Below, piece by piece: positions 58,168 through 64,000 of a DNA stretch of 64,000 nucleotides (the first letter of the stretch is position 1; each line of letters begins with the position of its first letter). Location: assembly GCA_020726505.1 (NCBI GenBank), contig JAHLEZ010000005.1:2790001-2854000 (forward strand), written 5' to 3'. The notes under the pieces were generated by a model. The model had not been told where the DNA came from. It searched no databases and was given only the letters and a program-made list of their open reading frames with translations. The position numbers were made by a program, and so were the translations under genes. This DNA is from Leptodontidium sp. MPI-SDFR-AT-0119. Its lineage: Eukaryota > Ascomycota > Leotiomycetes > Helotiales > Leptodontidiaceae.

Positions 58168-60699
58168 CAACAAAGCAGCAGATAACCCAATTAAGAAATG
58201 GAAATTCACATTTTCACCACATTCTTCAATTATATTCCCCAACGTCTTGACGACCAATCTGTCATTATATATTCTATCTAATCCTCCCTCTCCTTATCTC
58301 TCCCCTCTCTTACCTCGGTCAATCTTGTAAGAGCTAGAGGTATTGCTCGCCGTACACCTATGCGAGCTTGCCCCACCACCACAATAACGCGTCCTTCTGA
58401 CCTTACAACAACACTAAACAACGCGTTAAATACCTCAAAATGGATGATTCAATACTCTCCTCGCCGATTAAGGCAAATCATAAGCCTGGTTATCAAGGGG
58501 ACTCTCCTACACGGTCAGTTGTACGTGGAATGCGACGCGACGGGGCGAGTTACGGCCATATCAAGCAAAGACTGATCTGTCGCGTTCAACGATTCGAAGC
58601 ATTGTTAAGGGCCCTACTACTACTAGTCCTGCTCCATTTACTTAGTAATGGAGTTGGTGTCCGCTAATCTGCCTCGGTGGCAGTGGTACTATATAAATCG
58701 TATATAAAACCTGTTTTTTACGTCAGCATAAAGACGTAGAAAATGGGTTTAGCCTCAACTTTAGCCTCTTTATTTACTTTATGTTTAATAGCCATAATCA
58801 CTGCCACAACTCTTAGAAGGAAAATGGGGGAAAGGAAAGGCATGTGTATTACTAAAGTGCGTTCCCTTGAATCCTTTCTTTGCTATTGCTATAGTAAAAA
58901 GCTAAAAACGGGTTTTTGCGTGTTTTTTAACCTCCTCTTTTTTCTTTTAGTTTGTTTACTCTCTTTACGCTCAACTTGCCTCGCAGTTTTGAGAGAACGT
59001 GATGCTTCTTATTATCACTTCTCTTTTTTCACCACCGTCTTATAATTTATTTTGGATAAAGGGACTTAAATTTGCACTATCTAGAATATCGAGACAAGGA
59101 TAATATGTGGGAATGAGCAGAGTCAGGTCAACATGTGATAAGTCACGTGACTCAGCATCTCGTCCTCCTCTGACTCGATTATCGTGAGGGTCCTTGCTAA
59201 AGGGGAAACCTTACTAATTATCTAAGAGAAGTTAGAAAAGCTCTAAGAGCAAAATGTACTTTATCCTACAAGTCGATGTGCAAGCAGGCGAGCGGGCCAG
59301 GCCACACAACAGCATCTCGCTTACGTCAGAAGTAATATAAACACAAAAGAACCCCTCTATATCCCGCACGCAGAATTCAAAAAACAGCCTAGCAGAGAAG
59401 CAACTAAGACGTTTGAAAGACGGGAGATTTGCTAGACACGGACGGAAAGCGCGGAAAGCCCGGAAGGATCAGAAGTCCCCCGGACAAGGTCAGCTTGAGG
59501 CAAACTAGCCTTGAGGTTGGTCTCGCATATTGTAAAGAATTCTAATATATTATTGGTCATAGAAGTCGGAGAGCGGCATACCGGGCACCAAAACAATCGA
59601 AAATTAGTCGCGCAAGGTGTCAGGTGCGTTGCTCGCCAGGCTAGTTTGCCGCAATCACATCAGAGAAACCTTAGACTTGCATCATGCTCATGCGTAGAGG
59701 TTCTCTGCAGCAGGGCAGGTGCACATGCAGAGCAGCCCGCCTTCCACATTAATTCCTTTCTGTGATGATCTGGTCATCTGGAATACTTAGGAAGCTTGAA
59801 GCTGTGCCATTGCCAAGCGCGAGCTAACTGCTCCTGAAACGTCCCTTGTGCCTTCATAATAGCCGAGCCAACCAGAAGTGCACCGTGAAGCGCGCAGTTT
59901 GCAAAAATCTCTCTCTGCAGAAGTTGGTAACCAATCGCGCTCGTAATTGTAATCAAAAGATATTAAAATCGATAGCGGCTATTGGCTCATCTACCCGATA
60001 TGCGCGTGAGGGGCACGGTTCGGTCCGGCGACGGACCGCTGTGTCTCCAACGAAGCTTGTTGATGCTGCGTCAATGATGCGGCGCTCGTGAAGTGGGTCT
60101 CTGAAATCACCAATGGAACGAGAATTAACTTCAGCAAGGTTAATCTTTCGCACTAGGGTCTCTATAAACTACCCAGTGGGTTACCCTTGAAACCACGGAC
60201 AAAGCTCGCTGCATCATTCAAGGTTCTTCAAAATCAGCCCGGAAAATTGCCCAAAGCTGGGTAGCTCCCGGGGGAGCTGACCCAGAATCTCGCCGAGAAA
60301 GAAAAGGATGGAGACTTCCTTTTCTAAGTCTACTTTATATCATACTGCAGATAAACCTGGTTCGGGAAGCAAAGTATCGCCCGTCCAAGGCCGAGTAAGT
60401 CATTGGTCTACCTGGGTAGAGAAAGAAAGTTTTAAGATGATAATGGTTTTCGAACTAGAAAAGTACCCGAGTTGCTCGTAGAATTGCCCATGTATGTGTG
60501 CTGCTAGTCGGCTATGATTCTAATACCCCCAATACCCCGCTTCGAAGATGGGTAAAGCTTGAACCGCAAAGAGGCTACGAGGCTTTCTATTATATGATTA
60601 GACTGCTTGCGGCTCATTGAATACAAATAGCCGAATTGCTTTGCTGATAAAAGAGCGAAAGAAACTCGATAGTTAAGAAATACGAGTCAGAACCCCCGG
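58168..60699. other. Gene-poor region with probable repeat relics
   Basis: About 2.5 kb without a convincing gene. It contains a transposase-like fragment (listed separately) and a TCACGTGAC palindrome near 59,143. Confidence 0.5.
58440..58667 (+). pseudogene. Possible Tc1/mariner-type transposase N-terminal remnant
   Basis: The frame contains TRSVVRGMRRDGASYGHIKQ, resembling the helix-turn-helix start of fungal Tc1-like transposases (GMR..GASY..I). No DDE catalytic region follows. The similarity is short and recalled by eye. Confidence 0.3.
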
Positions 60700-60736
<37 letters not shown>

Positions 60737-60748
60737 CCAAAAAAAAAA
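60700..60748. repeat. T19A18 palindrome followed by A10
   Basis: GG, then 19 T (60,700-60,718), 18 A (60,719-60,736), CC, then 10 A. The tract is a near-perfect palindrome and could be biological or an assembly artefact. Confidence 0.9.
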
Positions 60749-60903
60749 GCAAGGATCCAACTCGTTGCATTTCTAATTTACTCAACGAAAGTACACACCG
60801 AAAGCTCGGTATGTAGCCAGCCATACCCATAACCCTGCACCAACCAAACCAATCCTCAAGAAGATACATTATGCATGCACGCACGCAGTTGGATTATATA
60901 GCT

Positions 60904-61476
60904 TTATGCATGTTCACTTAAACGCACAATACCTGTCTCTGCACTACTACTTAACTCAACTTCCTTTTCAAGACATACTTGCCGAGAGTCATAAGGTTTG
61001 ATTCGAGGAGGCTTCCACCATGGGGGAATCGTTTCCTTCGTGCCCTCGTCAGTTATTAATCGTCGCCGAGAACTTCCAATTCGTATCCCGAGGGCCCGAG
61101 GATACAAAGAATGACAGAGACATCCTGGCATCTGGCTATTCACACCATACACACTCGGGCGTCTTTCCAATATGCCAACAACATTGTCGTGTCTAGCGGT
61201 GTGCTTGGTGATGCAGTTGTGATAGAAAACTGCAACATTAAGCGACTGACATGGCATAAAATCGAGAGGTGTGTGACAAACACCCATGCAACTCATAGTT
61301 TCGGTGCTAGCTTGGAGTTCCTCTGTGCAGACTCTATCCACTGTACTCTTAGTTGCTGTCATGGAGAATGTTCCAATCCGGCTAATCTGGATCAGTTCTG
61401 CTATGTAGAGAAGCTCATCCTCGTAGCTGCTATAAATATAAAGGGAAAGGTGTTTCCCGTAAAAACAGGTCTTCAA
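60904..61476 (-). CDS. Unrecognised open frame, 190 codons
   Basis: An uninterrupted frame; an internal start (MTATKSTVDRV at about 61,365) would give about 153 residues. It is Cys-rich and basic with no motif I know, no signal peptide from the internal start and no supporting neighbour. It may be a chance frame in a gene-poor region. Confidence 0.2.
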   Translation of the reverse strand: MKTCFYGKHLSLYIYSSYEDELLYIAELIQISRIGTFSMTATKSTVDRVCTEELQASTETMSCMGVCHTPLDFMPCQSLNVAVFYHNCITKHTARHDNVVGILERRPSVYGVNSQMPGCLCHSLYPRALGIRIGSSRRRLITDEGTKETIPPWWKPPRIKPYDSRQVCLEKEVELSSSAETGIVRLSEHA

Positions 61477-61582
61477 GCCAATACTTGAAGGGCATATCTC
61501 GTTCGAAAGCCTCTCCCCCGATTTTTCACGCTGTTGGCTTCTGGCCCCCAGCTTGTCTCAATAGAAGACTGTTCATCTCATC

Positions 61583-64000
61583 ATGCCTCATTCCCTCTTG
61601 TTGATATACATCCTCACCCTTGTCTCTATTGCAAATTCCCTGGCGATTTCGCTTCCTGATATATCTTCCATCAACAGCACACTGTAACAGACCAGCTTGG
61701 GCCTGGGTCCTTTGGACTTGCAAAAGCGGGCTGATAAACCTTTTTACCTCCGAATTGCACCACTCGGCGCCTCTATTTCAAATGGCTATCTATCCACAGA
61801 TGGAAACGGATATCGCAAATATCTTCGAGACCAGCTCAGATTTGAAGGATGGCCAGTCAACATGGCGGGAAGCCTCAATACGGGCACTATGAAGGATAAC
61901 GGAAACGAGGGGCACTTGGGCTGGACTATTCAGCAGGTGACGGACTCAGCTCTACCCAACATCATTAGCTTCTAGCCTAATCTCGTCCTCATCAATGTTG
62001 GTGCAAATAACGCCGGTCAAAATAGCGGCATATCTACAGCATCTGGGCTGTACATCGATGTAAGTAAAAACATTAGGACATCAACAGTTTTTAACCTTGG
62101 AAATTAGCTACTCGACAAACTTTGGGCTGGCATTCCAGGAGCAACTGTTATTCTGTCTACTTTGCTTCCTAACAAGAATGCTAACACAAACGCTCGTGCT
62201 GTAGCGATCAACGAACAGATCCGAACAACAGTTGCAAGCCATTCTGCAGGCTTGAACAAAAGGTTTGCCATTGCTGATATGAACGATGGATTTATTACAA
62301 TGACCGATCTCAACGACGAGACTTATTCATTGGACTCTAGCTATAAGAAAATGGCATCGGTGTAGTAGGCAGCTATTCAAAGGGTTGAGAGAAATGGCTG
62401 GCTGATCGCACCAGCAAATGCTGGATTCTCTGATGCTGCGACAGAGTCGACTATCTACAACTGCCTTAAGGTTTACGGGGACGGAGACGGTAACTACTAA
62501 ATTCAACGAGGCAGCGGCACTGATAGTGGGAAGTATGTCCATGCTTCTTCAAATCAAGGTATAGTATGGACGGCTCTAACCTTGGTTTTGAAAGGAGACG
62601 TTAATTACGGTGACAATTTCTTCTTCGCCTAGCTAGTGAACTTTGGTGGCACTGAAGTAGACGAGATTATTATGGCAAACTTCACGGGCAAGACTTGGAC
62701 ATGGCAATTTTGGGTCAACAATAACAACAACGACTTTGCAGCAGGTCAACCTTTCGATCCAGGATACTCGTGTCCTCCAAACGCCACACGATTCGCTGAC
62801 TTGAATAACGATGGACTGGACGATTTCGTTTGTATTGATACCCAGGGAAATTTGGGAGCTTCTATCAATGAAGGCGGCAACCCTCCAATTTTTCGCCCGT
62901 ATGATATTGTATGTTCCTCCATAAATGCTTCGGTTTCTGCTTCCGTTTACTGTGATCCTGTTAGCTGACTGGGGTTTCAAGATTGGGACTTCGCCGCCAT
63001 TCTGGTCCAGTGCTTATACCGTCGATTTGGTATATCTCGCAGATATCGACGGGGACGGTCGTGCTGATTAGTGTGTTTTAGTTGAGTTGGGTAGCGTTTC
63101 GTGCCTTAGAAATGGTGGCCAAGGAATCCTCCCTATAGCATCAGTTGGTGGGTTCTGGCAAGGCTTTAAGAGCAGTGGTCCCCAAGACTGGACGGTGGTT
63201 TTCCCAGGCTAAGGGCGGGGTAATGCTGCTGGAGTTAACCTCGTCGACATTAACGGAGACTTTAAGGCAGATTGGCTTTTTATGACACCAACGGGTTAAG
63301 TTGATACGTTTATTAATAACCGGGGGACCGGACAAGGCATGATCCCCGATTGGGAATATGTCAATGTAACTCACGGCGGTTTAAGTTCATTCGGAGTGAC
63401 AAATGCAAACAGTATGGTGAAGTTTGGAAGGATGTATGGAACTAGGAGGAGAGATGTAAGTACAAAATTAACCTGTGGAATCTATGTATATTGACGAGAC
63501 ATGCAGTACATCTGGGTGCAAGCTGTTCCAATTATTGGTAATAATCTGGCTTTAACTATACAGATACATGTCTGGAAAAATCTTGGATCCGGTGGTACGT
63601 TCTTGAAAGGAGACGGCACTTATTACTGCGACATGGACGGCGATGGGAAGGATGATTATGTTTGGGTTGGACCAAATGGCTTGATCGACATTTATCTTAA
63701 TATTAATAACCGTCCATTCTGGGAAAACCATGGATTTGTCATTACTCTCGGCGTATCTCGAAAGACTATTCACTTTGCGGATTTAAATGGGGACGGACGG
63801 TGTGATGTAAGTACTAGGTCGATTTGATATTTTATGACAATTGTTAAACGATTCTAGCTTTTATCGGTTGATAGGAACACTGGAGCTGTCCGGATGTGGT
63901 TAAACAACTGGAATCCAGGGAGTAGGACGTGGTTTTTCGTCGACAAGGGTATTGTATCTGGAGAAGCTAGGTGTACAATGGGGTACGGAGTGATTAAGAA
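61583..64000 (+). pseudogene. Secreted SGNH hydrolase with VCBS/FG-GAP repeats, stop-riddled, continues beyond window
   Basis: The frame begins with a signal-like MPHSLLLIYILTLVSIANS. It then gives an SGNH-type domain: LRIAPLGASISNGY as block I, LVLINVGANNAG as block III. VCBS/FG-GAP repeats follow with calcium-type motifs DLNNDGLDDF, DIDGDGRAD, DINGDFKADW, DMDGDGKDDY and DLNGDGRCD. Nine in-frame stops interrupt it at 61,685, 61,973, 62,363, 62,366, 62,498, 62,630, 63,069, 63,210 and 63,297. All are TAG or TAA. Several short introns can still be placed (for example after GLYID). Intact relatives are secreted esterase-like proteins. I judge it inactivated, though the surrounding reading frame is well conserved. 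Confidence 0.82.

Noticed and set aside
59100..59480. Possible solo LTR beginning near TGTGATAAGTCACGTGAC
   Set aside because: No matching end, target duplication, primer-binding site or second copy could be seen in the window.

Overview
The window is nuclear DNA of a filamentous ascomycete (Pezizomycotina). Genes are interrupted by short introns, mostly 46-141 bp with GT..AG ends. The protein families are typical of these fungi: highly reducing polyketide synthase, Zn2Cys6 factor with a fungal-specific domain, 2EXR protein, sedolisin, AIM2-type dienelactone hydrolases and DUG3. A Leotiomycete is plausible from the 2EXR protein and general gene content, but I cannot prove the class. No rRNA, tRNA or CRISPR array was recognised.

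Region 1 (1-17,890) is the right part of a polyketide gene cluster. The synthase enters from the left edge on the minus strand with order KS-AT-DH-CMeT-KR-ACP and the first residues of a terminal reductase (R) domain. It has no enoyl reductase of its own. Beside it lie an alpha/beta hydrolase (7.7 kb), an FAD monooxygenase (9.3 kb), a second alpha/beta hydrolase paralogous to the first (11.5 kb), a carboxymuconolactone-decarboxylase-like protein (12.9 kb), a dienelactone hydrolase (15.1 kb) and a LovC-like trans enoyl reductase (16.7 kb). The likely logic is assembly of a reduced, C-methylated chain with help from the trans ER, reductive release as an aldehyde or alcohol, then oxidation and hydrolase tailoring. 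Several promoters share a TCGGAGG/TCGGAAG...CCG motif.

Region 2 (18-29 kb) is more ordinary: a 2EXR protein, an SGNH hydrolase, a secreted sedolisin, a possible 44-residue protein and DUG3. It also holds an inverted-repeat element. Region 3 (29.5-33 kb) is degenerate, with repeats differing only by transitions and a 5'-truncated, frameshifted P450 gene.

Region 4 (33-44 kb) is a compact metabolic neighbourhood: an MFS exporter, a Zn2Cys6 regulator, a thiamine-diphosphate enzyme and a C2H2 regulator. Region 5 (45.6-58.2 kb) carries a second FAD monooxygenase, a CocE/NonD-type hydrolase divergent from a BBE-like FAD oxidase, a second dienelactone hydrolase, an SDR and an intact P450. Whether regions 4 and 5 form one pathway is inference.

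Region 6 (58.2-64 kb) is gene-poor, with a transposase-like remnant, a T19A18 palindrome and a secreted SGNH hydrolase/VCBS-repeat gene broken by nine in-frame TAG/TAA codons. That pattern fits repeat-induced point mutation. The gene runs off the right edge.
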